DNA of 64,000 bases, taken from assembly GCA_902801565.1 (NCBI GenBank), contig CADCIX010000012.1, positions 39,156-103,155 of the forward strand, written 5' to 3'. This document shows positions 55,782-63,800 of this stretch, in pieces. A model generated the notes under the pieces. That model saw nothing but the letters and a program-made list of their open reading frames with translations, was not told where the DNA came from and did not search any database. The translations under genes and the position numbers were made by a program. The stretch's first letter is position 1, and every line of letters starts with the position of its first letter. Origin of the DNA: an uncultured Veillonellaceae bacterium (GTDB taxonomy: Bacteria > Bacillota > Negativicutes > Selenomonadales > Selenomonadaceae).

Positions 55782-57099
55782 GCTACAGAAAATCCTGGCA
55801 GGAATTGCGGCAGCCTGTCTGCTGTTCTTTGGCTTCGTGGTGGTTCGCCTGAGTGCAGCCCCCAATGATGACAGCGTGAAGCTGCAGAAGATTTCCCATG
55901 AGAATTACGCCCATTTGGGCAAAGCAGCCTACAAGGATGCCTATCCCCTGGAATACAACTCCTTCATGAAGAACAATCAGGGCGGGGAAAGTCCCACCGG
56001 TTACGGCGGCAGTGATCCGGGAAAATCCTATATTGAAATGCAGCCGGAAATCAAGGAGAATTTCAAGGGCTACAAGTTCTCGGTGCAGTATGATGTGGCA
56101 AGGGGACATACCTGGGCAGGGGTTGACCAGATAAACTCCCAGCGCATCCCGCCCCAGAAGGGCAACTGCATCGTCTGCAAGAGCTCCTGGATGTATGACA
56201 AGTGGTACAAGGAAAGCGGCTGGGATTTTGCCACCATGCCCTTTGCCGATGCCACGCCGCCTTACACCGACAAGGATACGGTGGAGGGGACGGACCTGTA
56301 CTTCGGATGCTCCTCCTGCCATGACCCGGACACCATGGAACTGCGGGTTTACCAGCAGGGCTTTGTGGAATCCATGGCGATGAAGGGCATTGATATCAGC
56401 AAGGCTTCCCACAATGAAATGAGGGGATATGTCTGCGGACAGTGCCACAACGAGTATTACTTCATGGCCGAAGACGGCCGTGTGCGCCATCCCTTTATCG
56501 CCGGTTGGGAACCGGAGGAACAGTTCAGGTTCTACCAGACACAGAGCGAGCAGCTGGGCAACTTCAAGCAGGATTGGGTCCATCCCGATTCCAAGACTCC
56601 CATGCTGAAAGCGCAGCATCCTGACTTTGAGATCTGGACCACCAGCGTCCATGCCGATGCCGGCGTTACCTGTGTGGACTGCCACATGCCCTACATGCGG
56701 GAAAATGGGCAGAAATATACTTCCCATTGGATGACCAGCCCCTTGAAGACGGTGGAAGCTTCCTGTCTCAAGTGCCATGACGAGAGCCAGGAGACCCTGA
56801 TTGCCAGGGTAAAGACCATCCATGACAACAACTTCAAGCTCCAGAGGATAGCCGGCCAGACCGTGGCCAAGGCGCATCTGGCTGTGAAGGCTGCCATGGA
56901 GGCCGGAGCTACCGACGAGCAGCTGGCGCCTGTCCGCCTGAAGCTCCGTGAAGCCCAGTGGTATTGGGATTGGGTAGCCGCCGAAAACGGCAACGGCTTC
57001 CATAATCCCGACAAGTGCATGCGCATCAGCGGCGAGGCCATTGACCTCGGCCATCAGGTCATCGAAGATGCCAATGCTTTGATCAAGGGCAGCCTGTAA
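55774..57099 (+). CDS. nrfA: Cytochrome c552 nitrite reductase NrfA (ammonia-forming)
   Basis: Six-electron reduction of nitrite to ammonium in the periplasm. 441 residues. Signal-anchor-like N-terminus (KILAGIAAACLLFFGFVVV), the active-site heme on CxxCK (CIVCK near residue 130), four further CxxCH sites (CSSCH, CGQCH, CVDCH, CLKCH) and the conserved distal ligand region with KAQHPDFEIWTTSVHADAG. The TTG start at 55774 lies inside nrfH, so the pair is coupled. Confidence 0.96.
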   Translation: MNKLQKILAGIAAACLLFFGFVVVRLSAAPNDDSVKLQKISHENYAHLGKAAYKDAYPLEYNSFMKNNQGGESPTGYGGSDPGKSYIEMQPEIKENFKGYKFSVQYDVARGHTWAGVDQINSQRIPPQKGNCIVCKSSWMYDKWYKESGWDFATMPFADATPPYTDKDTVEGTDLYFGCSSCHDPDTMELRVYQQGFVESMAMKGIDISKASHNEMRGYVCGQCHNEYYFMAEDGRVRHPFIAGWEPEEQFRFYQTQSEQLGNFKQDWVHPDSKTPMLKAQHPDFEIWTTSVHADAGVTCVDCHMPYMRENGQKYTSHWMTSPLKTVEASCLKCHDESQETLIARVKTIHDNNFKLQRIAGQTVAKAHLAVKAAMEAGATDEQLAPVRLKLREAQWYWDWVAAENGNGFHNPDKCMRISGEAIDLGHQVIEDANALIKGSL

Positions 57100-57113
57100 A
57101 AGCATATAGGTTC

Positions 57114-57142
57114 AGACCGCCTCCCTTTGGGGGCGGTTTTTG
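57114..57142 (+). terminator. Terminator of nrfHA
   Basis: ACCGCC (57116-57121) pairs with GGCGGT (57132-57137) around a 10-nt loop, followed by TTTTTG. Confidence 0.8.
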
Positions 57143-57192
57143 TATTTCCAATGCAGGAGTTTAAGGCCATGATAGGATAATTGCATCATATG

Positions 57193-57234
57193 GTTGCTAT
57201 GGCAACATAGGAAAAGCTGCATTCTTGCTATAAT
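57193..57234 (+). promoter_or_regulatory. Crp/Fnr-gene promoter with GTTGC-N4-GCAAC operator
   Basis: GTTGC-TATG-GCAAC (57193-57206, centre 57199.5) lies 29.5 bp from the first base of TATAAT (57229-57234), which is part of an extended -10 TGCTATAAT. The geometry is identical to that at nrfHA. It suggests that the regulator encoded downstream activates both its own ccm operon and nrfHA. Confidence 0.7.
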
Positions 57235-57266
57235 GAAGGAAATGAGTAGTTATAGGAGGGAAGGCC

Positions 57267-57947
57267 ATGCAGGTTTATCATCTGGATTTGCAGGAACTGC
57301 CCCTGTTCAAGGATGTACCGGCGGCGGAGGTGGACAGGTTCATTGCCGCCACGGGAGCGGTTATCAAGAGGGTGGGCAAGGGCATACGGATCTTGGAAGC
57401 CTATGAGGAAAATCATGATATCGGCGTTATCGTGGAAGGAGAGGCTCAGGTGCTGGCGGAAGACCGTTTTGGCAATGAGACCGTCAGCCACAATCTGGAG
57501 CGGGGGGCCATGATGGGCAGCACCTCGGCCATTATGCCCCAGATTCCCAATGACACAGCCATTCTGGCTCTCACGGATGTGCTGGTGCTCTGGATACCCT
57601 ATAAGGCCCTGTTGACATCAGGCCCCAAGCTGGGACGCACTCATGGCATGGTGATGAAGAACATCCTGGAGGCCTTTTGCCGGAAGAACGTGCTGATGGT
57701 GCAAAAGATCAAGATCCTCTCCCAGAAGACCCTGCGGGAACGGCTGATCCTCTATCTGCTCTACCGCCAGCAGCGGCAGGGAAAGAGCAGGGTACAGGTG
57801 CCGGGCCGCGTGCAGCTGGCCAAGGAACTGGAATGCAACCGCAGTGCGCTGACCCGGGAGATAAGTGCCATGCAAAGCGAGGGCCTGCTCTCCATGGGAG
57901 AGGATTGGATGGAGCTGGATGCGGAAAAGGTGGCCGGGATGGGTTGA
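57267..57947 (+). CDS. Crp/Fnr family transcriptional regulator
   Basis: 226 residues. Cyclic-nucleotide-binding-like beta-roll (residues 10-115, GVIVEGEAQVLAED), dimerisation helix (residues 120-150) and a Crp-type helix-turn-helix with VQLAKELECNRSALTREISA near residue 190. It has no N-terminal cysteine cluster, so it is not a classic FeS-type FNR; it may sense heme or nitric oxide like NnrR/DNR/HcpR, which is inference. It is the first gene of the ccm operon, 3 bp before ccmA. Confidence 0.9.
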   Translation: MQVYHLDLQELPLFKDVPAAEVDRFIAATGAVIKRVGKGIRILEAYEENHDIGVIVEGEAQVLAEDRFGNETVSHNLERGAMMGSTSAIMPQIPNDTAILALTDVLVLWIPYKALLTSGPKLGRTHGMVMKNILEAFCRKNVLMVQKIKILSQKTLRERLILYLLYRQQRQGKSRVQVPGRVQLAKELECNRSALTREISAMQSEGLLSMGEDWMELDAEKVAGMG

Positions 57948-57950
57948 ATC

Positions 57951-58580
57951 ATGATCGAGATAAAGTTTGCGGCGGTGAGCCAGTGCTTTCACGGACGGAA
58001 GATTCTCGGCCCTTTGGACTGCGGCCTGTGCGGTGGAAGGATTACGGCGGTTACCGGAAGGAACGGCATCGGCAAGTCTACCTTTCTGAAGCTGGCAGGG
58101 CATTTTCTGATGCCCAGTTCCGGGAAAGTCACGGTGACATCGGACGGGATGGAGATGCGGGGAGAGGTGTTGCGGCGTCGTATTGCCATGGTGATGCCGG
58201 AGCTGCGCTTCTATGACAGGCTCACGGCCCGGGAGAATCTGGATTTTCTGCTGGGGCTTCGGGGCAGGCGGCTGGATGATGAGGAATACGGCGCGCTGCT
58301 TGACCAGGTAGGGCTTTCGCCCAAGGCCGTCAGCCGCAGCTATGCCGGGGAGTTTTCCACGGGCATGGGGCAGCGGCTGAAGATGGCGGCACTATTGGCG
58401 GCGGAGGCGGAGATCTGGCTGCTGGACGAGCCGGGTGCCAATCTGGATGCAGACGGGCAGGCCATGGTGGCACGGGAAGCGAGAGCGGCGGCAGAGCGTG
58501 GCGTGCTGGTGGCCATAGCCACCAATGCTCCGGGAGAGGAGGCGCTGGCGGATGAATTCATCCCTTTGGACGGGCATTAA
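57951..58580 (+). CDS. ccmA: Heme exporter ATP-binding protein CcmA
   Basis: 209-residue ABC ATPase of the CcmAB(C) system that releases holo-CcmE. Walker A TGRNGIGKSTFL, signature-like FSTGMGQRLKMA and Walker B IWLLDEPGANLD are present. The ABC signature is STGMGQ instead of LSGGQ, as often in CcmA. It starts 3 bp after the regulator gene and overlaps ccmB by 29 bp. Confidence 0.88.
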   Translation: MIEIKFAAVSQCFHGRKILGPLDCGLCGGRITAVTGRNGIGKSTFLKLAGHFLMPSSGKVTVTSDGMEMRGEVLRRRIAMVMPELRFYDRLTARENLDFLLGLRGRRLDDEEYGALLDQVGLSPKAVSRSYAGEFSTGMGQRLKMAALLAAEAEIWLLDEPGANLDADGQAMVAREARAAAERGVLVAIATNAPGEEALADEFIPLDGH

Positions 58581-59223
58581 GCTGGTGCTTTGCAAGGAAT
58601 TGACCATGGGTCTGCGCTTCAAGGCGGCCTGGGCTTCCATGTTCATGTTTGCCCTGACCACTCTGGCATGCGTGAGCCTGGCCATGCAGGGTGGGCAGCT
58701 GGAGCCGAAAATGGCGGCTGCCCTGCTGTGGATGATTATCTTCTTTGCCTCTATGGTGGGGGCGGATCGGGGCTTTGCCGACGAGGATGCGGCAGGGACT
58801 TTGATGGTGCTGAAGCTTTACGGCAGCGCCCAGCCGGTGCTCTTTGGAAAAATGCTCTATAGCTTTTTCCTTCTGGCGATGCTGGTTCTCTTTATTGCCC
58901 CCTTGTTTTTTGTGCTGATGGGGGCAGAGGCTGTCTTTCCCGGCGTGTTTGTCCTGACCTTGCTTCTGGGCGTGGCGGGCATTGCGGCGGCAGGCACATT
59001 GCTGGCGGCACTGGCGGTCGGGGCGCGGGTGAAAAACGGCCTCTTTGCGGTATTGATGCTGCCGGTGATCCTGCCGGTGTTCCTGCCCGCCATCTTCTTG
59101 ACAGCAGAGGCCCTGGGGGGAGGAAGTCTCTCGCTCAATTATCTTGGAGGCATGGCTCTTTATGACGGCCTTCTGGCCGTGGGAGCTTCCGTGCTCTTTG
59201 ATTATCTTTGGTATGAAGATTAG
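58552..59223 (+). CDS. ccmB: Heme exporter membrane protein CcmB
   Basis: 223 residues with six hydrophobic helices. Matches the CcmB pattern: KLVLCKELTMGLRFK at the start, the DRGFADEDAAGTL loop near residue 73, and a C-terminal helix. It partners CcmA in the inner membrane. Start ATG at 58552 with GGAGG upstream. Confidence 0.85.
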   Translation: MNSSLWTGIKLVLCKELTMGLRFKAAWASMFMFALTTLACVSLAMQGGQLEPKMAAALLWMIIFFASMVGADRGFADEDAAGTLMVLKLYGSAQPVLFGKMLYSFFLLAMLVLFIAPLFFVLMGAEAVFPGVFVLTLLLGVAGIAAAGTLLAALAVGARVKNGLFAVLMLPVILPVFLPAIFLTAEALGGGSLSLNYLGGMALYDGLLAVGASVLFDYLWYED

Positions 59224-59233
59224 GAGGGGTTTT

Positions 59234-59863
59234 ATGGGGGCTGTATTGGGCGGCCTTACACTTGCCGTTGTCGCTCTGGTGTTCTTCGTGGTGCCACCGG
59301 CAGAGGGGCTGGGGTACTATGTGCGGCTGGCCTTTTTCCATATTCCCGTGGCCTGGGCGGCGGTGATTGCCTTTTTGGTCAGCGCATTTCAGGGGGCGAA
59401 ATATCTGCGTTCCCAGGAGATGGCCGCGGATGCCGGAAGCGCGGCGGCGGCCAGGATTGGTTTTGCTTTTGTCCTTCTGGCCACCATCAGCGGGGCGGTT
59501 TTCTCCAAGCTCACATGGGGGGCTTATTGGAACTGGGACCCACGGCAGACGACGATCTTTGTGCTGCTGTTGATCTACGGGGCCTATCTGACACTGCGGG
59601 GAGCCATGCCGGCGGGGCATAGGCGGGCGAAGACGGCGGCGGTGTATGCCATGTTTTCCTTCTTGACAGTGCCGTTTCTGGTATTTATCCTTCCACGGCT
59701 GTACTTCTCCCTGCATCCTTCGCCGGTGATCAATGGCACGGGACTGGCCATGGACAGCGTTATGCTGGCAGTGTTGCTGACGGCGCTCGTTGATGTGACG
59801 GGAATTTTCTACTGGCTGTATCGGAAACAGCGGACAAGGATTTTGCGGGAGGAAAAGGAATGA
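59234..59863 (+). CDS. ccmC: Heme handling protein CcmC
   Basis: 209 residues and six transmembrane helices. The tryptophan-rich heme-binding motif is LTWGAYWNWDPRQTTI near residue 97, with conserved His in RLAFFHIPVAW. It loads heme on CcmE. ATG at 59234 with AGGAGGGG upstream is preferred. Confidence 0.92.
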   Translation: MGAVLGGLTLAVVALVFFVVPPAEGLGYYVRLAFFHIPVAWAAVIAFLVSAFQGAKYLRSQEMAADAGSAAAARIGFAFVLLATISGAVFSKLTWGAYWNWDPRQTTIFVLLLIYGAYLTLRGAMPAGHRRAKTAAVYAMFSFLTVPFLVFILPRLYFSLHPSPVINGTGLAMDSVMLAVLLTALVDVTGIFYWLYRKQRTRILREEKE

Positions 59864-60225
59864 ATCGGAAGATATTGCTGGGCTTGCTGCTCTTGGCATT
59901 TGCAGCTTATGCGGGCTGGACCTTTGTCGATTCGGTTACCCCCTATGTGGGTATTGACGAGGCACGGAAAAGCACCGGCAACGTTCAGGTGAAGGGCCTG
60001 CTGGACAAGAGTGCGCCTGCCCCCCATATGGAGGGGGATGATTTTGTCTTTACCCTGCAGGATGAGGATACGGGAGAGACCATGCCCGTGCGTTATCATG
60101 GTGCCAAGCCCGACCAGTTCGACCAGGCCCATCATATTGTGGCCATCGGGCATTTTCAGGACGGGGTTTTCGGGGCAGACAAGCTTTTGATAAAATGCCC
60201 TTCCAAGTATGAACAGCAGAAGTGA
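59860..60225 (+). CDS. ccmE: Heme chaperone CcmE, Cys-type (CxxxY)
   Basis: 121 residues. N-terminal anchor (ILLGLLLLAFAAYAGW), then the OB-fold domain (VQVKGLLDKS, VFTLQDEDTGETM, VRYHGAKPDQF). The usual heme-binding motif is HxxxY; here the matching C-terminal position reads KCPSKY, a CxxxY as reported for some archaea and sulfate reducers. Start overlaps ccmC stop and its stop overlaps the ccmF start. Confidence 0.9.
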   Translation: MNRKILLGLLLLAFAAYAGWTFVDSVTPYVGIDEARKSTGNVQVKGLLDKSAPAPHMEGDDFVFTLQDEDTGETMPVRYHGAKPDQFDQAHHIVAIGHFQDGVFGADKLLIKCPSKYEQQK

Positions 60226-62348
60226 CGGGTGATGAGGGGGGGACCTTTTTGTTGGGTGTTATATCTTTGGCGCTGACCCTGCTTTTATCGCTGGCGGCGG
60301 TGCTGTGCTTTGCTGTGCGGAACGAGGGGGCGGAAAAATGGGGGCGGCGGCTGGCGACGCTTTCCTTTGCCGCTGTGCTTGCGGCCAGTGTTTATCTGCT
60401 GGTGCTCATCTTCAACAATCGTTTCGATATCGCCTATGTGGCCGGTTATTCGGCGGTGGAATTGCCGGTAATCTATAAAGTCTCTGCCTTCTGGGCAGGA
60501 CAGCAGGGCTCCTTTTTGCTGTGGCTCCTGATTCATGGAGCGGCGGGCTTTTATCTTGCGATAAAAAAAGCATTGCCCGGTGCGGGTATGGCTGTCTACA
60601 TGGGATTGCAGTCCCTTCTGGCAGTGCTGGTGCTGGCCAAGAGCCCTTTTGTGCCCAATGAGGTGACAGTGCAGAATGGTGTGGGGCTGAATCCCTTGCT
60701 GCAGGATCCCTGGATGGCGGTGCATCCCCCCATCATCTTCCTGGGCTATGCCCTTTTGGCGGTGCCGCTGGCTTACAGCGCAGGAGCTTTGCTTGCGGGA
60801 CAGAAGGCGCAGGAATGGCTGCCCGCTGCCCGCCGCTGGGCGCTGGTGGGCTGGAGCTTTTTGGGTGCCGGCATCTTCATCGGCGGCTACTGGGCCTATA
60901 AGGTATTGGGCTGGGGCGGTTTCTGGGGATGGGACCCTGTGGAAAATTCCTCTCTGGTGCCCTGGCTGGTGGCGGGCATCTTCGTTCATGTGCTGAAGGT
61001 GGCACAGATCCGGCAGGCCGTCATCACCATGGTGCATCTGTCGGGCATTTTCGCCTATGCCTTGGTGCTCTATGGCACCTTTCTCACCCGCAGCGGCATT
61101 CTGGGTGATTTTTCCGTGCATTCCTTTGCAGGCACCAGTATTGGAATAACCATTGCGGTGGTGAATGCCATCGTGCTGGTGTCGGGCCTCTTGCTTCTGG
61201 CGGCGAAGGCCAAACAGCTTCCTCAGGGCGAGTATTATCTTGGCTATGACAGCCGGGAATTCATCATGCTGCTGGGTGCCTTGCTGATGGCGTTTATCGG
61301 TTCCGTGGTCTTTTTGGGCATGTCCATGCCCCTTCTCACCCAGCTCATGGGAAGGCCGGCGGCGGTGGATACGGACTTTTATGTGCGTACTGTCATGCCG
61401 CTGGCCATTGTCATGCTGCTGGCGGTTTCCTGCGCCCTGCTCCGGGGGTATGGACAGGGAAAGGTCTTGGCGAACGGCATGCCTCTGCTGGTTTTGGGAG
61501 TTATCGGCACCGCATGTGGTTATGCTGCGGGCGTGAGGCAGATGCTGCCCCTGCTGTTGGCGGCAGCAGCCCTGATGGCCGCGGGAGCCGCTGTACTTGC
61601 CAAGTGCAGGAACGGCATCCGGAACGGCGGCATGATTGCCCATCTGGGGCTTGGGCTGGCCATTTTTGCCATCGTGCTGGCAGGTTCCGGCAGCCAGTCC
61701 CATACGCAGGAAATGGCGGTTGGGGAGAGCTATGATGTTTTCGGCCACGAAATCGTCTTTCGGGGACAGGAATTTGCCGAAGGGCTCAAGGAAAAATATT
61801 ATGTCTACACCGTGGATGGCAGGGAGGTGCGGGCTTTGACCAAGCTTCATGCCAACGGCACGGATGCGGCCCGGGAACCGGCTATTGACAAGGGGATTGG
61901 GGGCGATGTGTATCTGGCACCCATGCCGGGGAAGGAGAATAACCGCCTGGAAATGGTCTTGAAGCAGGGCCGCATGGACATGGATGACGACCTTGCCTAT
62001 CGTTTTGACGGTGTCAGCATCGATCAGCAGGAGGGCGGCAGGCTGCTGATAACTGCTGAGGTTGCTGTGACCGACGGCGAAAAGGTGGAGCAGGCCAGCC
62101 TGGTCATGACAGCCAATGCGGACGGGGGAACCTCCCAGCCCGTGGAGGTTCTCGGCGGGCAAAAGCGTCTGCGCCTCACCGGTGTTGCCCAGAACCAGAA
62201 GCAGATCCGCCTGGAGATCCTGCCGTCCATAACCGAGGAAAGCAGCCAGCCCATCATGACCAGCGTCAGTGTCAAACCCTGCATCTGGCTGCTGTGGCTG
62301 GGCAGTGTGCTGGTGTGTGGCGGTAGTTTGCTGGCCTTGCGGTATTAG
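60222..62348 (+). CDS. ccmF: Cytochrome c heme lyase component CcmF
   Basis: 708 residues, 14-15 transmembrane helices. WWD motif GWGGFWGWDPVENSSLVPWL near residue 230, preceded by VHPPIIFLGY, and GTFLTRSGILGDFSVHSFA near 290. The periplasmic C-terminal domain (residues 495-690) contains the segment copied at 63146-63427. The GTG at 60222 overlaps ccmE; a TTG at 60249 or 60252 behind GAGGGGGG is a plausible alternative start. CcmG, CcmH and CcmI do not follow. Confidence 0.94.
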   Translation: MTGDEGGTFLLGVISLALTLLLSLAAVLCFAVRNEGAEKWGRRLATLSFAAVLAASVYLLVLIFNNRFDIAYVAGYSAVELPVIYKVSAFWAGQQGSFLLWLLIHGAAGFYLAIKKALPGAGMAVYMGLQSLLAVLVLAKSPFVPNEVTVQNGVGLNPLLQDPWMAVHPPIIFLGYALLAVPLAYSAGALLAGQKAQEWLPAARRWALVGWSFLGAGIFIGGYWAYKVLGWGGFWGWDPVENSSLVPWLVAGIFVHVLKVAQIRQAVITMVHLSGIFAYALVLYGTFLTRSGILGDFSVHSFAGTSIGITIAVVNAIVLVSGLLLLAAKAKQLPQGEYYLGYDSREFIMLLGALLMAFIGSVVFLGMSMPLLTQLMGRPAAVDTDFYVRTVMPLAIVMLLAVSCALLRGYGQGKVLANGMPLLVLGVIGTACGYAAGVRQMLPLLLAAAALMAAGAAVLAKCRNGIRNGGMIAHLGLGLAIFAIVLAGSGSQSHTQEMAVGESYDVFGHEIVFRGQEFAEGLKEKYYVYTVDGREVRALTKLHANGTDAAREPAIDKGIGGDVYLAPMPGKENNRLEMVLKQGRMDMDDDLAYRFDGVSIDQQEGGRLLITAEVAVTDGEKVEQASLVMTANADGGTSQPVEVLGGQKRLRLTGVAQNQKQIRLEILPSITEESSQPIMTSVSVKPCIWLLWLGSVLVCGGSLLALRY

Positions 62349-62435
62349 TCACTGATATTACCATAACTACCATTTATAGTGAAGTATCATTTGAAAAATA
62401 TTTCTGAAAAAATCCTGTTTCCTCATCATAAAAAA

Positions 62436-62444
62436 TGCTATAAT
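62436..62444 (+). promoter_or_regulatory. Extended -10 promoter of the small-protein/protease module
   Basis: TGCTATAAT lies 37 bp before the first small gene, and the same sequence recurs in the second copy at 63515-63523. No good -35 is seen, which fits an extended -10 promoter. Confidence 0.55.
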
Positions 62445-62481
62445 GAAGCCAACATACCATGGTTATTATGGAGGTGCAGTT

Positions 62482-62715
62482 ATGGACAAGCGCATGACTT
62501 GGGAGGAGATTAAGGCAACTTACCCTGATAAATGGGTGGGACTATCGAAGGTTGAGTGGAAAAATAGTGCCAATGTGCGCTCTGCTGTGGTTGAGTACGT
62601 GGGTGACTGCGGCGGGGATGCTTTGCGACGGCAGATTGCTGGCGAAGATATGTACACTACCTATACTACTCCGGACAATTTGTGTCCTTTGGGGATATTG
62701 GTAGGTGGGCGATGA
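62482..62715 (+). CDS. Small conserved module protein, copy 1
   Basis: 77 residues: MDKRMTWEEIKATYPDKWVG, then a middle with VRSAVVEYVGD and a C-terminus TTYTTPDNLCPLGILVGGR. Pattern is a short alpha/beta protein; the YPDKWVGL segment resembles in outline DUF5678-like proteins, which I recall beside aspartyl proteases in other bacteria. GGAGG lies seven bases upstream. The stop overlaps the protease start (ATGA), so the two are coupled. A second copy lies at 63561 and a truncated relative at 21115. Function unknown. Confidence 0.8.
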   Translation: MDKRMTWEEIKATYPDKWVGLSKVEWKNSANVRSAVVEYVGDCGGDALRRQIAGEDMYTTYTTPDNLCPLGILVGGR

Positions 62716-63135
62716 AACAGTTTACACTTCACACCAAAGAGTTTGTACAGCGCCCTATCATCATATTGGATAATTTTTTCTTCTTGGATGCCATGCTGGA
62801 TACCGGCGCGGTCCTTCCCGTATGGGTAGAGGATGAGGAATTGCTCAAGGCAATGGGTGGTGTGCCCATTGCCTTTCATCAGCCATTTGGCGGTTTTGGC
62901 GGCACGACTACTGGGGATGTACCCGGAGTTCCCCATCATCGCTGCTCATATTGACTTGCCGTGCCAAATGCTCCTTTCGGCTACCATGTTCAGCGGTCTC
63001 ATTTACGAGGTGGATGACTGTAATCACAGATTTAACGTGACCATCCCCGACCATGAATCCCATGTCCGCAAATTGACCGTCGAGGACAAGAACGGAAAGC
63101 TACACATTCTTTGCGTGGGAGAAAATGCCAAATAA
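62712..63135 (+). pseudogene. Retropepsin-like aspartic protease, copy 1, with frameshift
   Basis: Starts MKQFTLHTKEFVQRPIIILD and carries the clan AA catalytic motif LDAMLDTGAVLPVW near residue 30. The frame breaks at GGGG (62913-62916). After it the 0 frame ends at 62954, while the +1 frame continues as MYPEFPIIAAHIDLPCQMLL and on to a stop at 63135, giving a normal-length family C-terminus. One extra G explains it. It may be a pseudogene, a programmed frameshift or an assembly error in a repeat. Retropepsins act as homodimers. Confidence 0.7.
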
Positions 63136-63145
63136 AAAATGTACC

Positions 63146-63427
63146 GTCTACACCGTGGATGGCAGGGAGGTGCGGGCTTTGACCAAGCTTCATGCCAACG
63201 GCACGGATGCGGCCCGGGAACCGGCCATTAACAAAGGGCTTGGGGACGATGTATATCTGGCGCCCATGCCGGGGAAGGAGAATAACCGCCTGGAAATCCT
63301 GCCGTCCATAACCGAGGAAAGCAGCCAGCCCATCATGACCAGCGTCAGTGTCAAACCCTGCATCTGGTTGCTGTGACTGGGCAGTGTGCTGGTGTGTGGC
63401 GGTAGTTTGCTGGCTTTGCGGTATTAG
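63146..63427 (+). pseudogene. Copied ccmF 3' end with internal deletion
   Basis: 63146-63427 matches ccmF 61803-62348 except that 264 bp (88 codons) are missing. The joint falls on CCGCCTGGA, present at both edges of the deletion (61943-61951 and 62207-62215). A TGG to TGA change near 63377 adds a stop. The piece carries over into the intergenic DNA and module copy 2, showing how the module was duplicated. Confidence 0.85.
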
Positions 63428-63560
63428 TCAGTGATATTACCATAACTACCATTTATAGTGAAGTATCATTTGAAAAATATTTCTGAAAAAATCCTATTTC
63501 CTCATCATAAAAAATGCTATAATGAAGCCAACATACCATGGTTATTATGGAGGTGCAGTT

Positions 63561-63800
63561 ATGGACAAGCGCATGACTTGGGATGAGATAGAAAAGACAT
63601 ACCCCGATAAGTGGGTAGGGCTGTCTAAAGTTGAATGGGATGAAAACCCTCCTAATGTCCGTTCTGCCGTTGTCGAGTACGTTGGTGACTCAGGTGGGGA
63701 TGCCTTGCGGCGTCAGATTGCCGGAGAAGATATGTACACCACTTATACCACCCCTAATAACCTATGCCCGTTGGGTGTTTTGGTAGGCGGTGAACGATGA
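63561..63800 (+). CDS. Small conserved module protein, copy 2
   Basis: 79 residues, MDKRMTWDEIEKTYPDKWVG, ending LCPLGVLVGGER. Compared with copy 1 the first 20 bases and upstream 130 bp are nearly identical, while the core has many silent changes and a two-residue insertion (DENPPN for KNSAN region). Protein conservation with DNA divergence means purifying selection. GGAGG lies upstream and the stop overlaps the next start. Confidence 0.8.
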   Translation: MDKRMTWDEIEKTYPDKWVGLSKVEWDENPPNVRSAVVEYVGDSGGDALRRQIAGEDMYTTYTTPNNLCPLGVLVGGER

